From assembly GCA_037446555.1 (NCBI GenBank), contig JBBIIK010000019.1, positions 1 to 64,000 of the forward strand: DNA of 64,000 nt. The letters are read 5' to 3'. The number at the start of each line of letters is the position of its first letter. The first letter of the stretch is position 1. Position numbers and translations under genes: made by a program. This document shows, piece after piece, positions 1 to 10,530 of this stretch. The DNA is from JANWVO01 sp037446555 (GTDB lineage: Bacteria; Acidobacteriota; Terriglobia; Bryobacterales; Bryobacteraceae). The notes under the pieces are model-generated. The model did not search any database. It worked only from the letters and a program-made list of their open reading frames with translations, and had not been told where the DNA came from.

Positions 1-678
1 GGCGTGGATGATGATGCCCCCATCCACTCTCTTGTTCTCGTTCGTGTTCGCAATCCTGTTCCCAGTGGTGGTCACTTCAACCGAGCACTACGGGGTCAGT
101 CCTGGTGAGCACCGAGGGCGCTCGGAGAAACCTATGGCGCGCTGCCACTTGCTTCCCTGCCCCGAACCGATACCCGTTTCCCCTCGTCTCCCTCTGCCCA
201 TGGGAAAAGAACTCTCCCTTCAAATCGCCTTGCCGCGAAGCCGCCCCTCTCTACCCCCTGGAATAGCCCTCTTGGGGGTATCTCGCCGCAAAATCCCCCA
301 CAACCAATTGATAAAAAGCGACTTAACAACAGAAGTTCGTTTCAAAACGAACTCAAAACGAACTCCCTCCTCCACCGGCAGAACTCGCTCAAAAAAAAAC
401 CACTTCCTCGCCCAAACCGCCACCCTCGCCCCCGGGTTCGCTCCCGTCCGAAACCGCGTTCGTTCCTCCCATTTCCGCACCTCCCCGAACCGGATGCGCC
501 TCCACAGCCCTCAGCCAAAGCCCCTCCGCAATCCTGCCTTCCCCGCCATCGCTCTGGAAGCCCGGCGCCCCGCGCACCCTCCCGCCGCACGGGCCACTGC
601 GCACAGACACCGCCGCGCCAGGCGCCGCAAGCAGCCCTCCCGCCACCCCGCCGCGCCTGTATAGTCGGTAAAGGGACC
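1..678. other. Gene-free, pyrimidine-rich leader region
   Basis: I can support no gene here. The plus strand is very rich in C and T and contains a local AT-richer patch around 290-400. A reading frame spans most of the region, but its product is a low-complexity Arg/Pro/Ser string without recognisable domains. The only structured elements I see are GTTC/GAAC repeats at 334-364, annotated separately. The first 100 bases could hold the 5' end of a minus-strand gene leaving the window, but no start or ribosome-binding site is convincing. The right part must carry the promoter of the two-component operon starting at 679; I could not find a clear sigma-54 GG/GC or sigma-70 box. Confidence 0.6.
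334..364. promoter_or_regulatory. GTTC/GAAC repeat cluster, LexA-box-like (tentative)
   Basis: The sequence AGTTCGTTT at 334-342 is mirrored by AAACGAACT at 345-353, giving a 9-bp inverted repeat with a 2-base centre. A further GAAC at 360-363 follows the one at 349-352 with exactly seven bases between. On the minus strand this reads GTTCGTTTTGAGTTC, which has the GTTC-N7-GTTC layout known for alphaproteobacterial LexA boxes. A second site with the same layout lies upstream of the methyltransferase at 47683-48399. A role as operator is an inference; the gene it would control is not clear. Confidence 0.35.
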
Positions 679-2079
<1,401 letters not shown>

Positions 2080-2082
2080 ACC

Positions 2083-3912
2083 GTGTCGCTACGCGCACGC
2101 GTCATGCTCATGACCGTCGGCCTCGTCGCCGCCGTCGCCCTCACCCTCATCGCCGTCGAGCTCCATAACCTCATCTCCGTCTCCCTCCAGCACTCCAGCG
2201 ACCGCGCCCACATGACCGCTCAGTTCGTCAAGCGCTACGTCCTCGACCGCGCCCAGCAGCGCACCCGCGATTCCGCGCAGATCGCCTCCCTCGACGAGCG
2301 CATCTCCGAATGGCAGCTTGCCGTCCGCTCCGACCCGGAACTCCCCGACCTCCTCGCCTCCACCCTTGCCCAGACCCGCGCCATTGTGGAAATCTCCGTC
2401 GCCGACAGCCGCGGTATCATCCTCGCCTCCTCCAACCCCGCCCGCACCGGCCAGCTCCTCCAGCCCCGCCTCCCTCTCAAGAATCTCCTCGATCTCGGCC
2501 CCATTGACAAGTTCCAGGCCGTCCTCGGCAGCCAGATTGATTACGAAAATCGCGTCGAATTGGGTGTCGAATTACCAGACAATTCGACCAAACGCCGCGT
2601 CGTTTTCATAATTCAAGTCCTCGTCTCATCCGTCCTCCTGCGCGACGCCATCCTCCCCGAGGTCCGCCGCTCCGCCCTCGCCTCCCTCCCCCTCTTCCTC
2701 CTCGCCGTCGCCATCGCCTCTCTCACCGCCCAGATCGCACTCCTCCCCTTGAGCGGCATCAGCCGCACCATCGACCGCATCCGCAGCGGCGAGCCCGAAC
2801 CTTTTTCCGAACCGCCCTCCTCCCGCGAACTCGCCGCCGTCCAGGAAAAGCTCCGCCTCCTCGGCGAACAGTTCCGCGGCGCCCAGGAAGGCGCCTCACA
2901 ACTCCGCCACAGCGTCGAGCACATGATCCAGGGCCTTGAAGAGTCCCTGCTGCTGTTCGATTCCCAGGGCCGCCTCGTCGTCTCCAGCGAAGCTGCCGAA
3001 CACCTCCTCGGCCTCTCCCGCAGCCAGATCGCCGGCCTCCACATCCGCGACCTCTTCCCTCCGGAGGGCCCCGTCGGCAGCGTCCTCGCCCAGCCCCTTC
3101 TCACCCGTACTCCCCTGAAACAGGCCCGCGCCGGACGCCTCCTCGTCAGCTTCGATCCCCTCCCCCACGGCGCTTCCCTCCTCCGCCTCCGCGACGCCGA
3201 AGGACGCCGCATCGTCGAGGACCAGCTCAATCTCTCCTCCCGCCTCGCCGCCATCAGCCGCCTGACCGGCGGAGTCGCCCACGAAATCAAGAACCCCCTC
3301 AACTCCATCTCCCTCCGCCTCGAACTCCTCCGCTCCCGCGTCCTCCCGGAGCTGCCGGAACTCCAACCCGAACTCGACATCATCGCCCAGGAAATCGTCC
3401 GCCTCGACCGCGTCGTCCGCACGTTCCTCGACTTCACCCGCCCGGTCGAGCTTCAGACCGAAACCCTCGACCTCGCCGCCCTCATCCGCCGCCTCCTGGA
3501 CCTCGTCCGCCCCGAAGCCCAACAGCACTCCATCCTCATCCAGGAAGAGGGCCTTGACTCGCCCGCCCCCGTCCGCGGCGACTCCGGCCTCCTCCAGCAG
3601 GCCATGCTCAACGTCCTCCGCAACGCCCTCGAGGCCATGCCTTCGGGCGGAAAACTCACCGTCCGCCTCCAGCAATCCTCGGAAAATGCCGTGCTGGAAA
3701 TTTCCGATTCCGGGCCCGGAATTCCCCCGGAATTCCGCGAGAAAGTCTTTCATCTGTATTACACGACGAAGCGGAACGGCACCGGCATCGGGCTCGCCAT
3801 GACCTACCGCGCCATCCAGCTTCACAACGGCGCCATCGAGATCGGTGGAGAGCCGGGCGGCGGCGCCGTCGTCCTCATCCGCCTCCCTCTCGTTGCCGGA
3901 GTGCCCGCATGA
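2083..3912 (+). CDS. Membrane sensor histidine kinase, NtrB/AtoS-like, partner of the NtrC-type regulator
   Basis: The protein has 609 residues from a GTG start at 2083, preceded by GGAGAG. A first membrane segment lies near residues 7-27 and a second near 197-217, enclosing a periplasmic sensor region of about 165 residues. A HAMP-like linker and a PAS domain (about 285-385) follow. The HisKA dimerisation helix carries His400 in GGVAHEIKNPL. The C-terminal HATPase has the N box (LNVLRNALEAM), the G1 box (DSGPGIP) and the GTGIGLAM box. It should autophosphorylate His400 and pass the phosphate to Asp57 of the upstream regulator. The ligand is unknown. Its stop overlaps the next start by 4 bases, so all three genes probably form one operon. 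Confidence 0.92.
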   Translation: MSLRARVMLMTVGLVAAVALTLIAVELHNLISVSLQHSSDRAHMTAQFVKRYVLDRAQQRTRDSAQIASLDERISEWQLAVRSDPELPDLLASTLAQTRAIVEISVADSRGIILASSNPARTGQLLQPRLPLKNLLDLGPIDKFQAVLGSQIDYENRVELGVELPDNSTKRRVVFIIQVLVSSVLLRDAILPEVRRSALASLPLFLLAVAIASLTAQIALLPLSGISRTIDRIRSGEPEPFSEPPSSRELAAVQEKLRLLGEQFRGAQEGASQLRHSVEHMIQGLEESLLLFDSQGRLVVSSEAAEHLLGLSRSQIAGLHIRDLFPPEGPVGSVLAQPLLTRTPLKQARAGRLLVSFDPLPHGASLLRLRDAEGRRIVEDQLNLSSRLAAISRLTGGVAHEIKNPLNSISLRLELLRSRVLPELPELQPELDIIAQEIVRLDRVVRTFLDFTRPVELQTETLDLAALIRRLLDLVRPEAQQHSILIQEEGLDSPAPVRGDSGLLQQAMLNVLRNALEAMPSGGKLTVRLQQSSENAVLEISDSGPGIPPEFREKVFHLYYTTKRNGTGIGLAMTYRAIQLHNGAIEIGGEPGGGAVVLIRLPLVAGVPA

Positions 3913-4496
3913 CCACTCGCGCCGTCCTCGCCTCCGCGCTCCTCGCCGCCGCGCTCTTCGCCGCGGGCTGCCGCGCCCGCCGCGCCCCCGCTCCCGCCGC
4001 TCCGCCGCGCCCCGTGCGTTCGTTCACGCCGCCTCCCCCGTTCGTTCCTGCCCTCGTCGTCCTCAGCGAGCCGGAGATCGCCGAAACACAATTGCCCGCC
4101 TCTGTTTTCCCCCCTCCGCCGTCCGCCACGGCGGAGTTTCCGCCCCCGCCGCCCGTCCGGCGCCGCCCCGCCGCTCCTGCGGCGAAGCCGGAAGCCGGCG
4201 AAACCGCGCAACCCGAAACACCCGCCCTCCCTGAAATCCGCCTCGGCGAAGTCCTCCCCTCGGACGTCGCCCGCCAGCTCGAACGCCAGCTCGCCGAAAA
4301 CATCGCTTCCGCGCGCGGCGTGCTCGAACGCATCCGTGCCCGCCGCCTCTCCCGGGAACAGGCGGACCTCGCGGCGCGCATCCGCGCCTTCCTTCGCCAA
4401 GCCGAACAGATGCGCGCCCGCGATCTCTCCGCCGCCGCCGAACTCTCGCGCCGCGCCGCGCTCCTCGCTCAGGAACTCGAACGCAACCTCAGATGA
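3909..4496 (+). CDS. Proline-rich lipoprotein of unknown function
   Basis: This 195-residue protein begins with a lipoprotein signal peptide ending in the lipobox AAGC (Cys21). A Pro/Ala-rich, low-complexity linker follows up to about residue 100. The last 90 residues are Arg/Glu/Ala/Leu-rich and predicted helical, perhaps a coiled coil. No family is recognised. The start overlaps the kinase stop (ATGA). An accessory envelope protein acting with the two-component system is possible but is only inferred from position. Confidence 0.7.
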   Translation: MTTRAVLASALLAAALFAAGCRARRAPAPAAPPRPVRSFTPPPPFVPALVVLSEPEIAETQLPASVFPPPPSATAEFPPPPPVRRRPAAPAAKPEAGETAQPETPALPEIRLGEVLPSDVARQLERQLAENIASARGVLERIRARRLSREQADLAARIRAFLRQAEQMRARDLSAAAELSRRAALLAQELERNLR

Positions 4497-4498
4497 AC

Positions 4499-5662
4499 CT
4501 ACTTCCTCGGCGTCACCGTCACGAACTTCCACACGGTCGCCGAACGGTACTCCTGCCCCGGCTCGAGCACCGTCGAAGGAAACGCCGGCTGGTTCGGCGA
4601 ATCGGGAAAATGCTGTGTCTCCAGGCAGAACCCCGACCGCCGCGGATACACCTTCCCGCCCTTGCCCGTGATCGTGCCGTCCAGGAAATTCCCCGTGTAA
4701 AACTGCATGCCCGGCTCCGTCGTCCACACCTCCAGTCCGCGCCCCGTCCGCGGCTCCACGACGCGCGCCGCCATCGACAGCCCCTCGCCCTCGCGATCCA
4801 GCACGAAGTTGTGATCGTAGCCGCCGCCAAGCCGGATCTGCTCGTCGTTGGCGTCGATCCGCTCTCCGATCCGGCGCGGCTTGCGGAAATCGAACGGCGT
4901 GCCCTCCACGCTCCGCAGCTCGCCCGTCGGAATCAGCCCCGCATCCACCGGCGTGAACCGGCTCGCGCGGATTTCAATTTCGTGATTCAGAATATCGCCC
5001 TGCCCCTGCCCCGCCAGATTGAAATACGTGTGGTTGGTCAGGTTCACCACCGTCTTTTTGTCAGTCGTCGCCCGGTAGTCGATCCTCAGCGAGTCGTCGT
5101 CGGCGAGCGTGTAGCGCACCTCCGCGCGCAGCGTCCCCGGATATCCTTCCTCGCCGTCGGGGCTCGTGTATTCCAGGATCAGCGTCTGCCCCTGCTCTCC
5201 GGACTCCGTGCGCGCCTTCCACAGCTTCTTGTCGAACCCTTCGTTGCCGCCGTGCAACGAGTTCTCCCCGTTGTTTTTCGCCAGCGTGTAAGTGACGCCG
5301 TCCAGCGTAAACCGCGCCTTCCCGATCCGGTTCCCGTAACGCCCGATGATCGCCCCGAAATACGGATGCGGCTGCAAATACCGCTCCAGCGTGTCGAAGC
5401 CCAGCGCCACGTCCGCCAGCAGCCCCTTGCCGTCGAACGTCTTCAGCGTCACGAGGATGCCGCCATGGTTCGTGATCGATGCCTCGATCCCGTTCTTGTT
5501 CTTCAGCGTGAAAAGCTGCACCGGCTCGCCCGTGGGCATTTTTCCGAATTCCTGCACAGTCACGGTTCCTTTTGCTCCTCTCTCAACGGTCTTGCATGCC
5601 GCAAAAAGCGCCGCGGCCGGAACTGCCGCCCGCATCGCCTCGCGGCGGGAAATTCGTCTCAT
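4499..5662 (-). CDS. galM: Exported aldose 1-epimerase (mutarotase)
   Basis: This 387-residue protein interconverts alpha and beta anomers of aldoses such as galactose. The N-terminus has both a twin-arginine pattern (RRISRREAM) and a lipobox (FAAC, Cys23), suggesting Tat export and lipid anchoring. The mature domain shows GalM hallmarks: NRIGKARF, the catalytic-His segment NHTYFNLAG, and near the C-terminus FCLETQHFPDSPNQP followed by LEPGQ. It lies 3 bases downstream of an exported beta-galactosidase on the same strand. Extracytoplasmic release of beta-galactose followed by mutarotation is the obvious joint role. Confidence 0.93.
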   Translation of the reverse strand: MRRISRREAMRAAVPAAALFAACKTVERGAKGTVTVQEFGKMPTGEPVQLFTLKNKNGIEASITNHGGILVTLKTFDGKGLLADVALGFDTLERYLQPHPYFGAIIGRYGNRIGKARFTLDGVTYTLAKNNGENSLHGGNEGFDKKLWKARTESGEQGQTLILEYTSPDGEEGYPGTLRAEVRYTLADDDSLRIDYRATTDKKTVVNLTNHTYFNLAGQGQGDILNHEIEIRASRFTPVDAGLIPTGELRSVEGTPFDFRKPRRIGERIDANDEQIRLGGGYDHNFVLDREGEGLSMAARVVEPRTGRGLEVWTTEPGMQFYTGNFLDGTITGKGGKVYPRRSGFCLETQHFPDSPNQPAFPSTVLEPGQEYRSATVWKFVTVTPRK

Positions 5663-5665
5663 GGG

Positions 5666-8600
5666 TCAGAAAACCTCCCTCGTTTTCCTGTCATAGGGCC
5701 CCGCCACCGGCGACAGCCGGTAACGGAAAGACATCGCCTGCCCGGAATCGATCCGGTAGGCCGGCATCGGCAGCGCGTTCGGCGACCAACTGTCGATGCC
5801 GCCCACGCCCATCTGCCTCCAGTCCAGGTTCACATACACCGGGCCCTGCGCCTGCATCTGGAAACTGTACGCCGCCCGCTCCATGTCCTCTTTCGTGTAC
5901 TTGCGCGCAGAAACGCTCAGCTCCGGCGCCCCGGCCGCCAGCAGCCCCGCGCCCTGCGCGTTGGTGAACGCCGTCCACCGCACGCCCGTCTTGTTGCCGT
6001 TCTCCTGCGGCCGCGAATATTCCACCCACTCCTTCGCGACTGTGCTCCGGTACACGCCGATCCGCTCGAACTGCCGGTCGGCATATGTCTCCGCCGGACC
6101 GCGCCCGTACCACGCCCAGTTCTCGTAACCGCGCGCCAGCACCAGCTCGCTCCCGAATCGCGGCATCATCGCACGCTTCTCCGCGCCGGGCTCGTAGCGC
6201 AATTCGACGATCACGTCGCCGCTGCCATGCACGGTGAGCGTCCACGCCGCCGTGGCCCCGCCCATTCCGTACAGTTCCGCCTTCACCCGGATCCGAGCGC
6301 TGCGGCCGTCGATCCGCTCCACCTCCGCCTCGCGGATCGTCATCCGCGGCGCAGCATCGCGCCACAGCGTCCAGTTCTGCGCAGGATCGTTGGCGATCCG
6401 CGTGCGCATCGACTTCCAGGCGCCCAGATCGTTGTCCGTCGGCGCCCGCCAGAAATCCGGCAACGGCCCGCGCTCCATCAGCAGCGCGCCCTGATACCGG
6501 TAATCGATCAACGTGCCAACCGCCGGATCAAACACCGCCCGGAAGACCGGGCTCTTCAAAACGTACAGCGCCCCCTCGCGTTCGATCTCCAGCCCCGGCA
6601 CCTTCGAGAAATCCGCCTTGGGCGCCGCAGGCGCATCCACGGGCAGCGCGAATTGCTCCCACGCAATCTCATGCCCCGCCGGCGCCCATCGCGTCGCGCT
6701 CTTCAGCCGGAAGCTCAGGTTGAGCCAGTACTCCACGCCAGGCTCGGGCGCAATCTGCGGCAGCGCGAGCGTGAACTCCTTCTCCTCGCCCGGTTCGATG
6801 TCGAGCGATGTGAGTTGCCCCGACGCGATTGTCTTGCCCGAAGCCGAAACGCTCCACTCGGTCGCGACGGAGTCCTTCGGGTTCAGGAAATGGAACCAGT
6901 TTTTCACCCGGATCCGCCCCTGCTTCAGATCCACGGGCGACGCGTGCAAATACCGGTATGCGTACTTGATTGCCGCCAGCCCCGGATGCGGCGTCCGGTC
7001 GCCGCTCACAAGCCCGTTGCAGTTGAAGTTGTTGTCGTTCTGCACCCGGCTCTTGTCTTCCCACCATCCGCCGTAGGCAAGGAAATTCGCCGCCGCCGCA
7101 TTGCCCTTGTATTCCGGCGGCGCCGGCACCCGCAGCGACTGGTCCACCCAGTCCCACACGAACGCTCCCTGCGCGTTCGTCCCGGAATAGAAAATGTCCC
7201 AGTATTCTTTCAGTCCGCCGGTCGAATTTCCCATCGAGTGCGCGTATTCGCACAGCAGCAGCGGCTTGTCCGGCAGCTTCGCCGCCTCCTTCACCACTCT
7301 CTCCGGCGGCGAATACATGAACGAATTGATGTCGAAATTCACCCCGCCGTTCGCGCTCGATCCCTCGTAATGCCAAGGGCGCGACGGATCGCGCCGCTTC
7401 GCCCACTCGTAAGTCAGCTTCGCGTTCAGCCCGTCGCCGCTCTCGTTCCCCATCGACCAGATCACCACCGAGGGATGGTTCTTGTCCCGCTCCACCATCC
7501 GCTGCACCCGCTCCAGGTACGCTTTCGACCAGTCCGGCGATTCGGTGAGCAGGTTCCCCTTCGCCCCGTTGCCGTAATGGTGCGCTTCGATGTTCGCCTC
7601 GTCGATCACGTACAGCCCGTAGATGTCGCACAGCTCGTACCACAGCGGATGGTTCGGGTAGTGCGACGTGCGCACCGCGTTCACGTTGTTCCGCTTCATC
7701 AGCTCGATGTCGCGCACCATCAGCTCGCGCGTCATCACCTTGCCCGTCGCCGCCGAGTGCTCGTGGCGGTTGACGCCCTTGAACAGCACCATGCGCCCGT
7801 TCACCAGCAGCTTGCCCCAGCGGATCTCCACCTTGCGGATGCCCACGCGCTGAGGGATCGCCTCGATCACCGCCCCGCGCGAGTCCTTCAGCGTCAGCAG
7901 CCCCTCGTAGAGATAGGGAATCTCGGCGCTCCACAGGCGCGCCTGCGGCACGTCCACCGTCAACTCCGTCTTCTCCGCGCACGGCGCGCTCGCCCTGCCT
8001 GCCGTTCTTCCCGCCGCGTCGCGCAGCTCGAACTCCAGCGTGCAGCCCTTCGGCTCCAGGACCTCCGCCTTCACCCGCACCCGCGCGTTGCGGTACGCCT
8101 CGTCCAGCTCCGCCTGCACCTCGAAGTCCCGCACGTGGGTGGGCGCCGTGGACCAAAGGAACACCTCGCGGTAGATGCCGCTCATCCGCCACATGTCCTG
8201 ATCCTCGAGATAGGCGCCGTCGCCGAACCGGTACACCTGCACCGCCAGAGTGTTGGCCCCCGGCTTCACGAGTTTCGTGATATTGAACTCCGCCGGCGTG
8301 CGGCTGTCCTCGTGATAGCCGGTCAATTCTCCGTTCACCCACACATAAAACGCCGAATCTACGCCCGCAAAATGCAGGTAAATCGTCCTGCCTTTCCACG
8401 TTTCTGGCACTGTGAAAGTCTGGCGGTAACTGCCCACCGGATTGAAATCGTAGGGCGGAGACGGCATCTTCCTCCGGTCCTGCGGAAACGGGTAGATCCA
8501 GTTCGTGTAGATCGGGATGTCGAATCCGTGCATCTGCCATACGCCCGGCACGGGCATCGTCCGCCACGACGAATCGTCGTATTGCGGGAGATGGAAGCCC

Positions 8601-8845
8601 GCCGGCCGGTCGGCCGGGCGCAGCACTCCGCGGAACTTCCAGTCGCCGTCGAGCGGCAGCCTCCAGGGCGATTTCGCCGGATCGAAGCTCCGCGCCGTCA
8701 CGGCATCCGGGTACACCATCATCGTCGCGTGCGGCGGCTCCACTCCCACGCTGGTCACCGCCGGGTTGTCCCACTCGGGCGGCGCCGCGCAGGCGAGGGC
8801 GGCACACGCGGTTCCGGCCACCAAAAGCACACGGAAGACGTTCAT
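5666..8845 (-). CDS. lacZ: Exported beta-galactosidase, glycoside hydrolase family 2
   Basis: This is a full-length GH2 enzyme of about 1059 residues. I take the ATG at 8845 because AGGAG lies 9 bases upstream and the product then starts with a clean signal peptide (MNVFRVLLVAGTACAALACA). An upstream ATG at 8938 in frame would bury that signal. The order is sugar-binding jelly roll, immunoglobulin-like domains and a TIM barrel. The acid/base Glu is in MGNESGDG (about residue 468) and the nucleophile Glu in LCEYAHSMGN (about 533). A Bgal small-chain domain forms the C-terminus. It cleaves terminal beta-galactosides outside the cytoplasm and is paired with the downstream epimerase. Confidence 0.95.
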   Translation of the reverse strand: MNVFRVLLVAGTACAALACAAPPEWDNPAVTSVGVEPPHATMMVYPDAVTARSFDPAKSPWRLPLDGDWKFRGVLRPADRPAGFHLPQYDDSSWRTMPVPGVWQMHGFDIPIYTNWIYPFPQDRRKMPSPPYDFNPVGSYRQTFTVPETWKGRTIYLHFAGVDSAFYVWVNGELTGYHEDSRTPAEFNITKLVKPGANTLAVQVYRFGDGAYLEDQDMWRMSGIYREVFLWSTAPTHVRDFEVQAELDEAYRNARVRVKAEVLEPKGCTLEFELRDAAGRTAGRASAPCAEKTELTVDVPQARLWSAEIPYLYEGLLTLKDSRGAVIEAIPQRVGIRKVEIRWGKLLVNGRMVLFKGVNRHEHSAATGKVMTRELMVRDIELMKRNNVNAVRTSHYPNHPLWYELCDIYGLYVIDEANIEAHHYGNGAKGNLLTESPDWSKAYLERVQRMVERDKNHPSVVIWSMGNESGDGLNAKLTYEWAKRRDPSRPWHYEGSSANGGVNFDINSFMYSPPERVVKEAAKLPDKPLLLCEYAHSMGNSTGGLKEYWDIFYSGTNAQGAFVWDWVDQSLRVPAPPEYKGNAAAANFLAYGGWWEDKSRVQNDNNFNCNGLVSGDRTPHPGLAAIKYAYRYLHASPVDLKQGRIRVKNWFHFLNPKDSVATEWSVSASGKTIASGQLTSLDIEPGEEKEFTLALPQIAPEPGVEYWLNLSFRLKSATRWAPAGHEIAWEQFALPVDAPAAPKADFSKVPGLEIEREGALYVLKSPVFRAVFDPAVGTLIDYRYQGALLMERGPLPDFWRAPTDNDLGAWKSMRTRIANDPAQNWTLWRDAAPRMTIREAEVERIDGRSARIRVKAELYGMGGATAAWTLTVHGSGDVIVELRYEPGAEKRAMMPRFGSELVLARGYENWAWYGRGPAETYADRQFERIGVYRSTVAKEWVEYSRPQENGNKTGVRWTAFTNAQGAGLLAAGAPELSVSARKYTKEDMERAAYSFQMQAQGPVYVNLDWRQMGVGGIDSWSPNALPMPAYRIDSGQAMSFRYRLSPVAGPYDRKTREVF

Positions 8846-8970
8846 ATGAATTCGCTCCTGAAAGTCCGAAAGAGACGATATCACAACTGCATGCGCTTGC
8901 ACCGCGCGCCCCGCTTGCCGTTCGCATATCATGAACACGGAACCGCGCTCCCGCGCGGGGAGGAGCCGCC

Positions 8971-9276
8971 ATGTTGATCGTTCATGTCCATGTCTCGGTG
9001 AAACCGGAATCCATCGAAGCCTTCCGCCAGGCGACGATGGAAAACGCCTCCGCCAGCCTCAACGAGCCCGGCGTGGCCCGCTTCGACGTCATCCAGCAGA
9101 TGGACGATCCCGCGAAGTTCGTCCTTGTCGAGGTCTACCGCTCGCCGGAAGCCGCAGCCGCGCACAAGGAAACCGCCCACTACGCGAAGTGGCGCGACAC
9201 GGTCGCCCCGATGATGGCGCAGCCGCGCACGAGCGTGAGGTACTCCAACGTCTTTCCTCTCGACGAAGGCTGGTGA
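8971..9276 (+). CDS. Putative quinol monooxygenase, ABM domain
   Basis: This 101-residue single-domain protein has the antibiotic biosynthesis monooxygenase (dimeric alpha-beta barrel) pattern: LIVHVHVSVKPE at the start, RFDVIQQMDDP in the middle and FVLVEVYRSPEAAAAHKET, where the last His is typical. The start follows a strong GAGGAG. Small ABM proteins oxidise quinols or act as cofactor-free monooxygenases, but substrate prediction within the family is unreliable. It lies 4 bases before an Fe-type alcohol dehydrogenase. That pairing recalls aromatic ring-fission pathways but does not prove one. Confidence 0.8.
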   Translation: MLIVHVHVSVKPESIEAFRQATMENASASLNEPGVARFDVIQQMDDPAKFVLVEVYRSPEAAAAHKETAHYAKWRDTVAPMMAQPRTSVRYSNVFPLDEGW

Positions 9277-9280
9277 GCGC

Positions 9281-10444
9281 ATGACGTGGGAGTTCTCGAC
9301 CGCGGCGCGCATCGTCTTCGGCCCGGGCGCCGCCAGCCAGATTGCCCCCGCCGCCCGCGCTTTCGGCGCGCGCGCCCTGCTCGTCACCGGGCGCAAGCCG
9401 CGCCACGCCGCGCGGCTCGTCGCGGATCTTCATAACGCCGGCGTCGGCTGCACGCCCTTGCCCACCTCCGGCGAGCCCACGCTCGACACCGTGCGCGCGG
9501 GTGTCGAAACCGCGCGCCGCGAGGGCTGCGATCTGGTGATCGCCTGCGGCGGCGGCAGCGCCATCGACGCCGGCAAAGCCATCGCCGCCATGCTCGCCAA
9601 CCCCGGCGACGTCCTCGAATATCTCGAGGTCATCGGCGGCGCGCAGCCGCTCCGCGCCGCGCCCGTGCCGTTCATCGCCGTGCCCACCACCGCGGGCGCC
9701 GGCAGCGAAGCCACGCGCAACGCCGTTCTCCAATCGCCCGAACACGGCGTGAAAGCGAGCCTCCGCAGCCCGCTGCTGCTGCCGCGTCTTGCCGTGGTCG
9801 ATCCCGAACTCACGCTCTCCGCGCCGCCCGAGGTCACTGCCGCCACCGGGTTGGACGCGCTTTCGCAGTTGCTCGAACCCTTCGTCAGCCTGCGCGCCAA
9901 TCCCTTCACCGACATGCTCTGCCGCGAGGGTTTGCGCCGCGCCGCCCGCTCGCTGCGCCGTGCATTCGAGGACGGAAACGATCTGGATGCGCGCACCGAC
10001 ATGTCGCTCGCCAGCCTGCTGAGCGGCATGGCTCTGGCCAATGCCGGGCTCGGCGCCGTGCACGGTTTCGCCGCTCCCATCGGCGGCGCCTTCCCTGCCC
10101 CGCACGGCGCCGTCTGCGCGGCGCTGCTTGCGCCCGTCACGCGCGCGAACCTGCGCGCCCTGCGCCTGCGCGATCCGCACAGCCCGGCACTCCAGCGGTA
10201 TGAGGAAGCCGCGCGCATTCTCGATGCCGGCGCGCAGGGCGCCGGCTCGCTGGTGGAATGGCTCGATGAGATCCGCAACGCACTTCGCATTCCGCCGCTG
10301 GCTGCCTACGGGATTCGCGAAGCGGACATTCCGCAATTGTGCGACAAGGCCGCGCGCGCCAGCAGCATGAAGGGCAATCCGGTTCCGCTCGCAAAGGAGG
10401 AGCTGCACGCGGTGCTGGCCGAGGCGCTGGGCGCGCCGCGTTGA
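9281..10444 (+). CDS. Iron-containing alcohol dehydrogenase, maleylacetate reductase-like
   Basis: The protein has 387 residues, the usual length for group III (Fe-type) alcohol dehydrogenases. The NAD-binding GGGSAIDAGKAIA motif and the PTTAGAGSE motif are present. Of the four expected metal ligands, the Asp in TGLDALSQLLEP is present, but the His normally four residues later is Gln. The two later His in GAVHGF and PHGAV are kept. It may reduce a maleylacetate-like or aldehyde substrate. It sits between a small monooxygenase and the corrinoid methyl-transfer genes, so processing of a demethylated aromatic is plausible but unproven. Confidence 0.85.
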   Translation: MTWEFSTAARIVFGPGAASQIAPAARAFGARALLVTGRKPRHAARLVADLHNAGVGCTPLPTSGEPTLDTVRAGVETARREGCDLVIACGGGSAIDAGKAIAAMLANPGDVLEYLEVIGGAQPLRAAPVPFIAVPTTAGAGSEATRNAVLQSPEHGVKASLRSPLLLPRLAVVDPELTLSAPPEVTAATGLDALSQLLEPFVSLRANPFTDMLCREGLRRAARSLRRAFEDGNDLDARTDMSLASLLSGMALANAGLGAVHGFAAPIGGAFPAPHGAVCAALLAPVTRANLRALRLRDPHSPALQRYEEAARILDAGAQGAGSLVEWLDEIRNALRIPPLAAYGIREADIPQLCDKAARASSMKGNPVPLAKEELHAVLAEALGAPR

Positions 10445-10530
10445 CCGGTTCAGGAGATTTCGATACGCTTGTCCCAGCCCCGCGCGGCGGCGTTGCGGCA
10501 TTCGCCGGCCGGCGGGCCAAGGAGTCTCGC

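Noticed and set aside
8..664. Long plus-strand reading frame with a hydrophobic N-terminus
   Set aside because: After the first 25 residues it is low-complexity Arg/Pro/Ser typical of pyrimidine-rich non-coding DNA, with no domain and no ribosome-binding site.
8846..8938. Upstream start for the beta-galactosidase
   Set aside because: It would add 31 residues before a proper signal peptide, and the ATG at 8845 has AGGAG at the correct distance.
4493..8977. Very long open frame opposite the epimerase and beta-galactosidase genes
   Set aside because: It is an Arg/His/Pro-rich shadow of two well-supported minus-strand genes, caused by the high GC content.
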